This document shows, piece by piece, positions 1 through 5,485 of a stretch of DNA of 10,336 nucleotides (within the stretch, counting starts at the first letter, position 1; each line of letters opens with the position of its first letter). Where the stretch lies: positions 1-10,336 of the forward strand of contig JABJQI010000084.1 of NCBI GenBank assembly GCA_018663485.1, written 5' to 3'. The notes beneath the pieces were generated by a model, which saw only the letters and a program-made list of their open reading frames with translations, did no database searches and was not told the DNA's origin. The translations under genes were made by a program, and so were the position numbers. Source of the stretch: Opitutia bacterium (GTDB lineage: Bacteria > Verrucomicrobiota > Verrucomicrobiia > Opitutales > Coraliomargaritaceae).

Positions 1-1886
1 GTCAGCGTGCGGATCGAAACTTTTTGGCAGCGATTGAGACGCGTATTCAGGCACTGTTGCCAGACGGCTATCGATTAGAAGCCACTGCTGAGCAAGCGGC
101 AAAGCGTGCCAGCATGACCGAAGCCTTTCGCCTAAACTTGGTAATCTTATCGCTAATCGCGATGTTAGTGGCGGCCTATCTAATTTTACAAGCACTCGAT
201 GCTGCGGTCGTTCGGCGCAGGCACGAGATGGCGACGTTGAAAAGCCTCGGGCTGAGTGCGCGCTTGCTGTTTGCCCTGAATTTACTCGAGGCCAGCCTGA
301 TCGGATTGCTCGGCTCAATCGGTGGTTTGGCCGTCGGTTACCTGCTCGCATCGGGCGCCGTGCATCTGCTCGCCGATACAGTCAATGCGCTGTATTTTGC
401 GACCTCGACGCAAGCGATTCAACTGAGCGCTGAGGATTGCTGGATCGGGCTGTCGCTGGGCATGTGTTTCAGTTTACTCGCAGGATGGCTACCAGCGCGT
501 GATGCAATGCAAACACCACCAGCACAAATTCTGGCGCGTGGCGATTGGTCGCCGGGCTTCGCATGGCTGCGCCGACCCCAGATTGGCTTAAGTTTGTCAA
601 TGCTTGGTGGCTTGGCGCTGCTCATACCGCCCTCGCAACTAGCAGGGGGCGCGAAGATGGCACTTGGCGGATTTCTTGCCGCTGGCTGCTGGATCTTTGC
701 TGGCGCACTCCTCTCTGGCCAGCTGTTGACGCGACTCGCCCGCCTGCTCCAACCGCTTAGCCCAGGCGCGGTTTGGCGAATCGCGGTCAGTCGCTTGGCC
801 GATGGTTCGAGTCGCCATCGGTTAGCCGTCGCAGGATTAGTCGTCGCAGTGAGTATGGTCACTGGGATGTTTCAGATGGTCGGCAGCTTCAGAGGCACCA
901 TCGAGGTGTGGTTCGACGTCCGCTTTCAAGCCGACTTGTATGTTTCCGAGCGCGGCGTCACTGGCCAGGGTAACGCGAATGGCATCACCCCTGAAGTGCT
1001 ACAATCACTATCAAAAATTCCGGAGTTGGCATTTATGGATGCGCTCTACATCGAGCAAGTCGAGGGCCCCATTGGTGTGACGACGCTTGCAGGAGCTGAT
1101 TTTTCCATTTGGCAAGAAGGCCGCGTGCAACAAATTTGGCTGCGTGCCCCGGAGACGTTTACTGGAATCGTCGACGCGCAACCGGCTTATGTCAGCGAAA
1201 CATTTGCACGACGTTTTGATGTGATGAACGGTGGCGCAATCGAACTATTGACCGCGACTGGACCACAGCGAATTGCAGTGATGGGTATCTTCGCGGATTA
1301 CGGCAACGAGTTTGGCTCGGCGGTGGTCGATGTACCCATCTGGCAGGAATGGACTCAGCGCCAGCGCGCCATCAACACCACGCTTTATTTACAGCCTGGT
1401 GTTGCAGTGAATACAGTCAGAGATCGCCTGCGCCTTGAATATCCCGGGCTAGACTTTCGCAATTCGCAGGAGCTGCGCACCTTGGCGTTGGGAATTTTCA
1501 ATGATACCTTTCGGGTCACCGCTGCGTTAAATGGGATCGGCATCACGGTCGCCTTTATCGGCCTGTTGTTGGGGCTGATGGCGATCTTTGAGGAATCTGC
1601 GCAAACTTGGCGCACTTTAAAACAACTCGGTATCAGCTATAAACAATTACTAGTGACCGCCGGCATTGAAGGCGCTGGCATCGCACTCGCGGCATGTATC
1701 AGCGGCACCCTGATGGGCCTCGCACTGGGGGCGATCTTGATCAAAGTGATCAACGTGCAGTCCTTTGGCTGGTCGTTGCTATGGCAACTACCGCTCGGCA
1801 GTTTTGCTCTACTAGGACTCGTGATGGTCGCGACTGGTTTTATTTGCGGAGTCGGCACAGCTGCCTGGTGGCACAACAAGAAATAA
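1..1886 (+). CDS. ABC transporter permease, FtsX/MacB-like (5' truncated by window edge)
   Basis: The reading frame is open from base 3, so the real start lies outside the window; the TTG at 24 is only an internal codon. The visible 627 codons show the two-module layout of large FtsX-type permeases. There is a first membrane cluster (hydrophobic stretches near bases 132-200, 267-360 and 444-495), preceded by the tail of a soluble domain. Three further hydrophobic stretches lie near 582-632, 663-728 and 822-890. A periplasmic MacB-core-like domain runs from about 890 to 1500, and a last three-helix FtsX cluster lies near 1520-1590, 1650-1750 and 1803-1870. The short basic loop VVRRRHEMATLKSLG after the first helix is typical of FtsX domains, which couple to a separate ATPase. 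The AttH-like gene 5 bp downstream suggests an AttFG-type exporter of lipid or lipoprotein. The family is clear; the substrate is unknown. Confidence 0.9.
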   Translation, partial: QRADRNFLAAIETRIQALLPDGYRLEATAEQAAKRASMTEAFRLNLVILSLIAMLVAAYLILQALDAAVVRRRHEMATLKSLGLSARLLFALNLLEASLIGLLGSIGGLAVGYLLASGAVHLLADTVNALYFATSTQAIQLSAEDCWIGLSLGMCFSLLAGWLPARDAMQTPPAQILARGDWSPGFAWLRRPQIGLSLSMLGGLALLIPPSQLAGGAKMALGGFLAAGCWIFAGALLSGQLLTRLARLLQPLSPGAVWRIAVSRLADGSSRHRLAVAGLVVAVSMVTGMFQMVGSFRGTIEVWFDVRFQADLYVSERGVTGQGNANGITPEVLQSLSKIPELAFMDALYIEQVEGPIGVTTLAGADFSIWQEGRVQQIWLRAPETFTGIVDAQPAYVSETFARRFDVMNGGAIELLTATGPQRIAVMGIFADYGNEFGSAVVDVPIWQEWTQRQRAINTTLYLQPGVAVNTVRDRLRLEYPGLDFRNSQELRTLALGIFNDTFRVTAALNGIGITVAFIGLLLGLMAIFEESAQTWRTLKQLGISYKQLLVTAGIEGAGIALAACISGTLMGLALGAILIKVINVQSFGWSLLWQLPLGSFALLGLVMVATGFICGVGTAAWWHNKK

Positions 1887-1891
1887 TACAT

Positions 1892-3034
1892 ATGTGGCGT
1901 CTTCTAATCATTCTATACACCTTGGCGTTCCACTCCCTCTGGGCTGAGTTGCAGTGGATACAACCGCCTGCCGTTACGGACAAAGGCTATCGCGTTCCGC
2001 AACCCGATTATCGACCGGACTTACCCAAAGACCTCGGCGCTCATCCGGATTATGCCATCGAATGGTGGTATTGGGTGGGGCATTTGGAAGCGATCGATTC
2101 GGACCAGACCTTTGGATTTCAATCGACCGTGTTCCGACTGGCGGGTGATCCTCAGCAGTTAGATGCAAGCGATGACGCGCATTTCGGGCGCAGTCAGTTA
2201 TACATGTCGCACCTCGCCTTGAGTGACATTTCCCAGCAACGCTATATTCACGCAGAGCGAATCGTCCGCAATGGCTGGCAAGCCAATGCTGCCGAGCAGG
2301 GCCTACAAATCGCCGCTGGGCCGATCACCGCGCACTGGAATGAACCTGCGCAGGCGATGGAGATGCAGCTCAATTATCCCAACGATACGCGCTTAACGCT
2401 AACCATGACGCCACGTAAACCAATGTTGATTTTTGGCGAACGCGGCTTAAGCCGCAAAGGTGCAGACCCGGCAGCGGTGAGTTGGTATTGGACGTATTCG
2501 CGACTCGACGTGATCGGGGCACTCACACGTGGCGACACCACCATCGCATTGAAAGGCACGGCATGGATGGACCACGAAATCTCATCCAGCCAACTGGGAG
2601 GCGATTTGGCGGGCTGGGATTGGACTGCGATTCAATTGGACAATGGCACCGAGTTAAAAGCCTACCGACTGCGCCGTCCCAATGGCGGCAGCGATCCATG
2701 GTCCGCGGTGTATTGGATCGATGCTCAAGGCCAATATCATTCGGTCTACGCCGATGCCTTCGAATGGCAGACGCTCAGCACTTGGACGAGCCCACACACA
2801 GCGCTTCGCTATCCAACTGAAGTCAAGATTCTGGCCACCAATCCGACCTCCAAACAGTCAGAGACCTACCACCTACGCCCGAAGCTAGCCGATCAAGAGT
2901 TTACCGGCAATGACAGCAGCAATGCCTACTGGGAAGGCGCCTGCGATGTGTTCGATGCACAAGGCGAGCGTATCGGCCAAGCCTACCTAGAACTCGCTGG
3001 GTACGGCGACGGACTGGGCGGCAAGCTCAACTAA
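1892..3034 (+). CDS. Secreted AttH/CrtC-family lipocalin-like protein
   Basis: This 380-residue protein begins with a signal peptide (MWRLLIILYTLAFHSLWA, likely cleaved after residue 18), so it should act outside the cytoplasm. Family marks are EWWYW at residues 57-61, WMDHE at 225-229 and GWDW at 241-244. They match the AttH / carotenoid 1,2-hydratase-like group (CrtC-type N-terminal domain plus lipocalin-like C-terminal domain). Such proteins are two-barrel folds that bind hydrophobic ligands, and most are not true carotenoid hydratases. I chose ATG 1892 because it gives the signal peptide and lies just after the permease stop (TAA 1884-1886). The frame is open upstream to 1694, but that stretch overlaps the permease. 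The gene probably shares an operon with the permease and may hand a lipid or hydrophobic substrate to or from it. No Shine-Dalgarno motif is seen. Ligand and enzymatic activity cannot be told from sequence. Confidence 0.88.
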   Translation: MWRLLIILYTLAFHSLWAELQWIQPPAVTDKGYRVPQPDYRPDLPKDLGAHPDYAIEWWYWVGHLEAIDSDQTFGFQSTVFRLAGDPQQLDASDDAHFGRSQLYMSHLALSDISQQRYIHAERIVRNGWQANAAEQGLQIAAGPITAHWNEPAQAMEMQLNYPNDTRLTLTMTPRKPMLIFGERGLSRKGADPAAVSWYWTYSRLDVIGALTRGDTTIALKGTAWMDHEISSSQLGGDLAGWDWTAIQLDNGTELKAYRLRRPNGGSDPWSAVYWIDAQGQYHSVYADAFEWQTLSTWTSPHTALRYPTEVKILATNPTSKQSETYHLRPKLADQEFTGNDSSNAYWEGACDVFDAQGERIGQAYLELAGYGDGLGGKLN

Positions 3035-3639
3035 ACAACAAAGCCCTGCGCCCACTTCACGGCAAACACGCCGAAATTACTCGCGGCATGCGCCAGCATA
3101 CAGGGGAACAGTGAGCGATTCTTGTTCCACGAGCCAAAGCGCAGTGCGTAAAACCAGAGCGAATTGGCCAACAAGATCCCCGTCGTAAAAAAGGCCTTGG
3201 TGGTGAAAGTCCACGCAAAGGCTTGGCCCTCTTCATTGCTCCAGAAGTGACCATGAATGATGGCAAAAATTAGTGAGAAGCCCACACAGCTGCCGATCAG
3301 CGCCGCACGTCCTTTATTGTCCACCACCAAATAGCCGCGAAAAATTATTTCTTCCACAATCCCCGCACCGAGGATCGCGAATACGAAATACCACACCATC
3401 TCGCTCTGCTCTGAGGCGATACCCAAAGCAATTTCACCGCCGGTCTCGGCAGCCAAAATCAGCAACGCACCAATCACTCCGATGCCATACAGCCCCCACG
3501 AAGCCGAAGTCGCACCCGGCATCCCCCGAGGATCGGGCTGCTCCGAGGCCTGGTTCGACTGATAATCTCCCCAATACATGTAACCCACGTAGGCAGCGAC
3601 GCCGACGTAGAGTAAGACCATAAAAGGAGATTCGTTCAT
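3031..3639 (-). CDS. CPBP-family intramembrane metalloprotease (CAAX protease-like)
   Basis: This is a 202-residue, strongly hydrophobic protein with about six candidate membrane helices. The three CPBP/Abi signatures are present in order: EExxxR as E96-E97-xxx-R101 (EEIIFR), FxxxH as F125-H129 (FAIIH), and HxxxN as H184-N188 (HAASN). These supply the glutamate and histidine metal/catalytic residues of type II CAAX-prenyl-endopeptidase relatives, so the enzyme is predicted to be active. Bacterial members act on membrane-associated peptides or proteins, some in bacteriocin self-immunity; the substrate here is unknown. The start is ATG at 3637-3639. A second in-frame ATG, six codons in, is possible, and neither has a Shine-Dalgarno motif. 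The TAG stop (3031-3033) overlaps the TAA of the convergent AttH-like gene. The dUTPase lies 100 bp upstream on the same strand, with a short-period repeat between them. Confidence 0.88.
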   Translation of the reverse strand: MNESPFMVLLYVGVAAYVGYMYWGDYQSNQASEQPDPRGMPGATSASWGLYGIGVIGALLILAAETGGEIALGIASEQSEMVWYFVFAILGAGIVEEIIFRGYLVVDNKGRAALIGSCVGFSLIFAIIHGHFWSNEEGQAFAWTFTTKAFFTTGILLANSLWFYALRFGSWNKNRSLFPCMLAHAASNFGVFAVKWAQGFVV

Positions 3640-3687
3640 AAAAAGATGCCTAATTAATCATGGCGGATGACTGATAAAAGCTCAGAC

Positions 3688-3729
3688 CTAATCCATCACT
3701 TACTTCTCACTCCTCACTCTCACTTAATC
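3688..3729. repeat. Degenerate hexanucleotide array between protease and dUTPase genes
   Basis: Read on the minus strand, this stretch divides into seven 6-mers: GATTAA, GTGAGA, GTGAGG, AGTGAG, AAGTAA, GTGATG, GATTAG. It is purine-rich on that strand, and the outer units are nearly identical and in the same 6-bp register. Similar arrays occur at 4180-4209, 4246-4275 and 5383-5424. The array lies in the 99-bp gap upstream of the protease gene, so it could also sit in that gene's promoter region. No function is evident. Confidence 0.5.
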
Positions 3730-3738
3730 GCTTCGCGA

Positions 3739-4110
3739 CTAGATGTGCCGTGAGTCGTCTTCGTCTTTGGCGACGTAACCACTCTCTTGGCGATCATGAT
3801 TGACCTTGTTCTTTTTGGTGTAGGCGGCGTGCACATCCTCCGGGGTCATACCGAGCACCTGAGCCAATGAGATCACGAAGTGAAACAGGTCCACCACTTC
3901 GACCTTGGCATTCTGTTCGTCGAATTCCTGGTATTTCGCCCACCACTTCCAGGGCACCGAATCAATCAGCTCAGACATTTCCTGCTGCATCGCGCGTGTG
4001 TAGTTCAACACCCACTTGGTCTTTTCTTCGTCCGACATATTGTCGGTGTCTACGCCAATGCGCTTGTTCAACGCGTTCTGAAGGTCAAAAAGTTCGTCAA
4101 ATTTATCCAT
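3739..4110 (-). CDS. Dimeric all-alpha dUTP diphosphatase (dUTPase_2 family)
   Basis: This 123-residue protein should hydrolyse dUTP to dUMP and pyrophosphate, keeping uracil out of DNA and supplying dTMP synthesis. The metal-binding pattern of the all-alpha NTP pyrophosphatase fold is visible: E44-xx-E47 in QQEMSELIDS and E71-xx-D74 in EVVDLFHF, joined by the conserved VPWKWW (52-57). The C-terminal motif VNHDRQESGY (103-112), followed by K115 and the terminal EDDSRHI, is typical of the dimeric dUTPase family rather than the trimeric beta-barrel Dut. I chose ATG 4108-4110; a TTG two codons upstream also keeps the frame open, but the ATG start fits better. There is no Shine-Dalgarno motif. 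All expected catalytic residues appear present. Upstream lies the repeat-rich patch, so its promoter probably falls within about 4111-4178. Confidence 0.9.
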   Translation of the reverse strand: MDKFDELFDLQNALNKRIGVDTDNMSDEEKTKWVLNYTRAMQQEMSELIDSVPWKWWAKYQEFDEQNAKVEVVDLFHFVISLAQVLGMTPEDVHAAYTKKNKVNHDRQESGYVAKDEDDSRHI

Positions 4111-4179
4111 GTACAATGCCTAGGCGCACCCATCTCTTCAAGCAAGTTCAAAGACGCACCACGGATGAGCCACCCCCCT

Positions 4180-4209
4180 TAATCGTAATCGTAATCATAA
4201 TCCTAATCT
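4180..4209. repeat. TAATCN hexanucleotide tandem array (5 units)
   Basis: Five consecutive TAATC units start at 4180, 4186, 4192, 4198 and 4204, each followed by one variable base (G, G, A, C, T). The 6-bp register is perfect. CTTAATCGTAAT (4178-4189) is repeated as its exact inverse at 4246-4257. It lies upstream of the dUTPase gene on the side away from the gene. Confidence 0.75.
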
Positions 4210-4245
4210 CCCAACAATACCCCTCAGAATGCAAAAATGCCCAGA

Positions 4246-4275
4246 ATTACGATTAAGAGTAGGATTAAGATTAAG
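4246..4275. repeat. Inverse-oriented GATTAA hexanucleotide array
   Basis: After ATTAC at 4246-4250, 6-mers follow in register: GATTAA (4251), GAGTAG (4257), GATTAA (4263) and GATTAA (4269). It is the inverted partner of the TAATCN array 36 bp upstream, with a perfect 12-bp match between 4178-4189 and 4246-4257. Its core, TACGATTAAGAGTA plus nine more bases (4248-4270), recurs with one mismatch at 5397-5419 beyond the toxin-antitoxin genes. Confidence 0.7.
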
Positions 4276-4288
4276 CTCTGCCACCGAT

Positions 4289-4337
4289 CTCAGCCCTCAA
4301 GTCTCAGCCTTCAAGTCTCTTCCCTCACCCCTCCTCA
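4289..4337. repeat. Pyrimidine-rich heptanucleotide array
   Basis: Seven 7-mers run in register: CTCAGCC, CTCAAGT, CTCAGCC, TTCAAGT, CTCTTCC, CTCACCC, CTCCTCA. The first four form a 14-bp tandem duplication with a single C/T difference (4289-4302 and 4303-4316). The pyrimidine bias continues to about 4355. There is no coding potential of note here. Confidence 0.6.
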
Positions 4338-4369
4338 GCCTAAGCCCCTCCTCCGCGTGTCCAATTGTA

Positions 4370-4488
4370 TCACTCCAACCGATTTTTCAATTGCTTAAGA
4401 CAATCCATCTGTTCGTGAAAAACAGCCAGAATGATGGCCTGACTGGCATGGTTTGCTTGCAGATAGAAAACATAGTGGTGCTGACAGT
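4370..4488 (-). pseudogene. C-terminal remnant of a RelE/ParE-superfamily toxin
   Basis: The minus strand encodes about 39 residues ending at TGA (4370-4372). The segment CQHHYVFYLQANHASQ, then AIILAVFHEQMD, then CLKQLKNRLE resembles the end of ParE-type toxins: the HxxxFYxx strand, a hydrophobic I-I-L-A-V strand, the H-E-x-M-D turn and a terminal basic helix. No N-terminal half or partner antitoxin is found. The homology stops where a REP-like hairpin element begins (4489). Beyond that the frame stays open only through repeat sequence (to 4741), giving a 123-codon chimera that I do not believe is a gene. Loss of the N-terminus removes most of the fold, so it should be inactive. An intact toxin of a different ParE subtype lies 580 bp away on the other strand. 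The assignment rests on pattern recognition of a short segment. Confidence 0.6.
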
Positions 4489-4528
4489 GGACGACACGGG
4501 GTCGTCCCTCCCAAGAGCTAGAAGCAAA
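4489..4528 (+). repeat. REP-like hairpin element, copy 1
   Basis: The stem is GGACGAC (4489-4495) / GTCGTCC (4501-4507) with loop ACGGG. It is followed by a tail, CTCCCAAGAGCTAGAAGCAA, shared with copy 3. Copies 1 and 3 are direct repeats 200 bp apart, differing by a 1-base loop indel and one tail substitution. It abuts the ParE remnant. Confidence 0.8.
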
Positions 4529-4530
4529 TA

Positions 4531-4564
4531 CTGTAGCGAGCGGGTTGATCCCGCGATTCTGTAG
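4531..4564. repeat. Second REP-like motif: GTAG boxes with GC hairpin
   Basis: A hairpin, GCGGG-TTGAT-CCCGC (4540-4554), sits between two GTAG boxes (4533-4536 and 4561-4564) within similar contexts, CTGTAGCGAG and CTGTAGGAG. A GTAG tetranucleotide next to a GC-rich palindrome is the known hallmark of REP sequences handled by RAYT (REP-associated tyrosine) transposases. Only one copy is in the window and no RAYT gene is visible. Confidence 0.5.
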
Positions 4565-4580
4565 GAGTTGGGCTATTCTG

Positions 4581-4608
4581 TTGGGGAGGGTCGACCTCCG
4601 TGTCGACC
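4581..4608 (-). repeat. REP-like hairpin element, copy 2 (inverted)
   Basis: The stem is GGTCGAC (4589-4595) / GTCGACC (4602-4608). Read on the minus strand, the loop is ACGGAG, identical to copy 3, and the following CTCCCCAA matches the start of the shared tail. Both stem arms differ from copies 1 and 3 at the third position (A-T becomes T-A), so pairing is kept. The tail homology then stops. Confidence 0.75.
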
Positions 4609-4688
4609 GCCAGCAGTTTAGAAATAATATGGAAATCCAAGATTCTCGATGCGCTGTTAGTCGTGTCAGCCACTCCTGCATCGGTAAC

Positions 4689-4729
4689 GGACGACACGGA
4701 GGTCGTCCCTCCCAAGAGCCAGAAGCAAA
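4689..4729 (+). repeat. REP-like hairpin element, copy 3
   Basis: The stem is GGACGAC (4689-4695) / GTCGTCC (4702-4708) with loop ACGGAG, followed by the same tail as copy 1 with C in place of T (AAGAGCCAGAAGCAAA). The three copies in +, -, + arrangement resemble a BIME-type cluster. The block between copies 1 and 3 (4529-4688) holds copy 2, the GTAG hairpin and about 80 bp (4609-4688) that I cannot assign. Confidence 0.8.
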
Positions 4730-4808
4730 GCCACCGTCCATCTATGCCTTTCCCGCTAATCGACGATGAACCTTTTTTCAGTACTAAGCCAAATGCGAAA
4801 ATTCAATT

Positions 4809-4822
4809 TGCATGTCCATGCA
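4809..4822. promoter_or_regulatory. Candidate operator palindrome upstream of antitoxin
   Basis: TGCATG-TC-CATGCA is a perfect inverted repeat of 6-bp arms, ending 20 bp before the antitoxin start. Type II toxin-antitoxin operons are commonly repressed by the antitoxin or complex binding such a palindrome over the promoter. No convincing -10/-35 pair could be assigned. Confidence 0.35.
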
Positions 4823-4842
4823 TCTCAACTAGATTGGTTGAT

Positions 4843-5064
4843 ATGCAACCGGATCTACAAGCAGTTGAAGCACAAGCAATGGCGCTTTCCGACCAAGACC
4901 GTGAACGTTTGGCAAGCCATCTGTTTCGCACCTTAAGCCCACAGAACCTCAATTCAACAGATGCAGAATGGTTGGCAGTCGCGGAGCAACGCTATCAAGC
5001 ACTCAAAGATGGCAGCGACACAGGCTTAACCGAAGACGATTTTTTCAAAGCACTCGCGCAATAA
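4843..5064 (+). CDS. Addiction-module antitoxin (PF09720 / TIGR02574-like)
   Basis: This 73-residue acidic protein matches the 'putative addiction module component' antitoxin pattern. An N-terminal helical part carries LSDQDRERLASHLFRTL (15-31), followed by AEWLAVAEQRYQALKDG (41-57) and a terminal GLTEDDFFKAL (61-71), the segment that normally wraps the toxin. It should neutralise the ParE-type toxin encoded 3 bp downstream and probably represses its own operon. I chose ATG 4843 because it gives the family's normal size of about 70-75 residues. The frame stays open to 4600, but the extra part reads through REP copy 3 and unassigned sequence and shows no domain. There is no Shine-Dalgarno motif. 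Gene order (antitoxin first, 3-bp gap) is typical of type II modules. Family confidence is good; the biological role (addiction, stress, or domesticated) cannot be told. Confidence 0.85.
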   Translation: MQPDLQAVEAQAMALSDQDRERLASHLFRTLSPQNLNSTDAEWLAVAEQRYQALKDGSDTGLTEDDFFKALAQ

Positions 5065-5067
5065 CAC

Positions 5068-5376
5068 ATGCAAGTGGTCTTTGCATCTGGCGTCCTTAAA
5101 GAAGTCAAAAACGCGCAGACTCACTACGAATCAAAAGTCCCTGGCTTGGGGCAAGCATTCGTCGCAATCGTTCACACATCGATCCAAGAAATAAAGCGCT
5201 GCCCTCATCGTTCGCGACTTTTAGACCAAAACTATCGTCGATATATAATAGAGCGCTTCTCATATGGGATTATTTATCGAATTGAAACGGACATCATTCA
5301 CATCCTTGCCGTTGCTCACTTCAAGCGACGTCCAGACTACTGGAAGCTACGCAAAACAGGCACACTCCTCAAATAG
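5068..5376 (+). CDS. RelE/ParE-family toxin
   Basis: This 102-residue basic protein has the ParE-type fold pattern: N-terminal FASGVLKEVKNAQTHYESK, a middle CPHRSRLLDQNYRRYIIERF, then SYGIIYRIETDIIHILAVAH and the hallmark FKRRPDYWKLR (85-95). The arginine preceding the YGIIYRI strand (R63) and H84 before KRRP sit at positions usually conserved in the superfamily. Members inhibit DNA gyrase (ParE) or cleave ribosome-bound mRNA (RelE). The HxxRRPxYW ending is shared by many unassigned chromosomal members, so the target is not predictable. It is complete and apparently intact, 3 bp after the antitoxin stop and presumably co-translated. A degenerate hexamer array follows immediately; no rho-independent terminator is seen. 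The module stands alone between unrelated housekeeping-type genes, consistent with acquisition. Confidence 0.87.
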   Translation: MQVVFASGVLKEVKNAQTHYESKVPGLGQAFVAIVHTSIQEIKRCPHRSRLLDQNYRRYIIERFSYGIIYRIETDIIHILAVAHFKRRPDYWKLRKTGTLLK

Positions 5377-5382
5377 GCTTAA

Positions 5383-5424
5383 AATAAGAGTAGGTTTACG
5401 ATTAAGAGTATGATTAAGAATAAG
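5383..5424. repeat. Degenerate hexanucleotide array downstream of the toxin
   Basis: Seven 6-mers in register: AATAAG, AGTAGG, TTTACG, ATTAAG, AGTATG, ATTAAG, AATAAG. Bases 5397-5419 repeat 4248-4270 with one mismatch (T for G), so the toxin-antitoxin genes lie between two near-identical 23-bp segments about 1.15 kb apart. A small 7-bp duplication, CCTAATTCCTAATT, follows at 5466-5479, just before the helicase start. Confidence 0.65.
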
Positions 5425-5485
5425 ACCTCCGCCTAATTGCTTCGCCTTCTCCGGCAGACCTCCGTCCTAATTCCTAATTCTCAGG

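Noticed and set aside
24..26. TTG at 24 as the permease start
   Set aside because: The frame is open to the window edge and the product would lack the first part of the normal FtsX layout; the gene is truncated by the window.
1694..1891. Longer AttH-like protein starting at 1694
   Set aside because: It would overlap the permease by almost 200 bp and hide the clear signal peptide that begins at 1892.
3867..4256. 129- and 100-codon plus-strand frames over the dUTPase
   Set aside because: They are antisense shadows of a well-supported dUTPase gene and run into repeat arrays.
4489..4729. Two 40-bp direct repeats resembling a minimal CRISPR
   Set aside because: Only two direct copies with 160 bp between them, plus an inverted third copy, and no cas genes. 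The hairpin and spacing fit REP-type elements.
4370..4741. 123-codon minus-strand frame as a real gene
   Set aside because: Its N-terminal two thirds is REP copies read in frame (SWEGRP occurs twice from the repeats); only the last 39 codons look like protein.
4600..4842. N-terminal extension of the antitoxin
   Set aside because: It reads through REP copy 3 and unassigned sequence, has no domain features, and the ATG at 4843 gives the usual family length.
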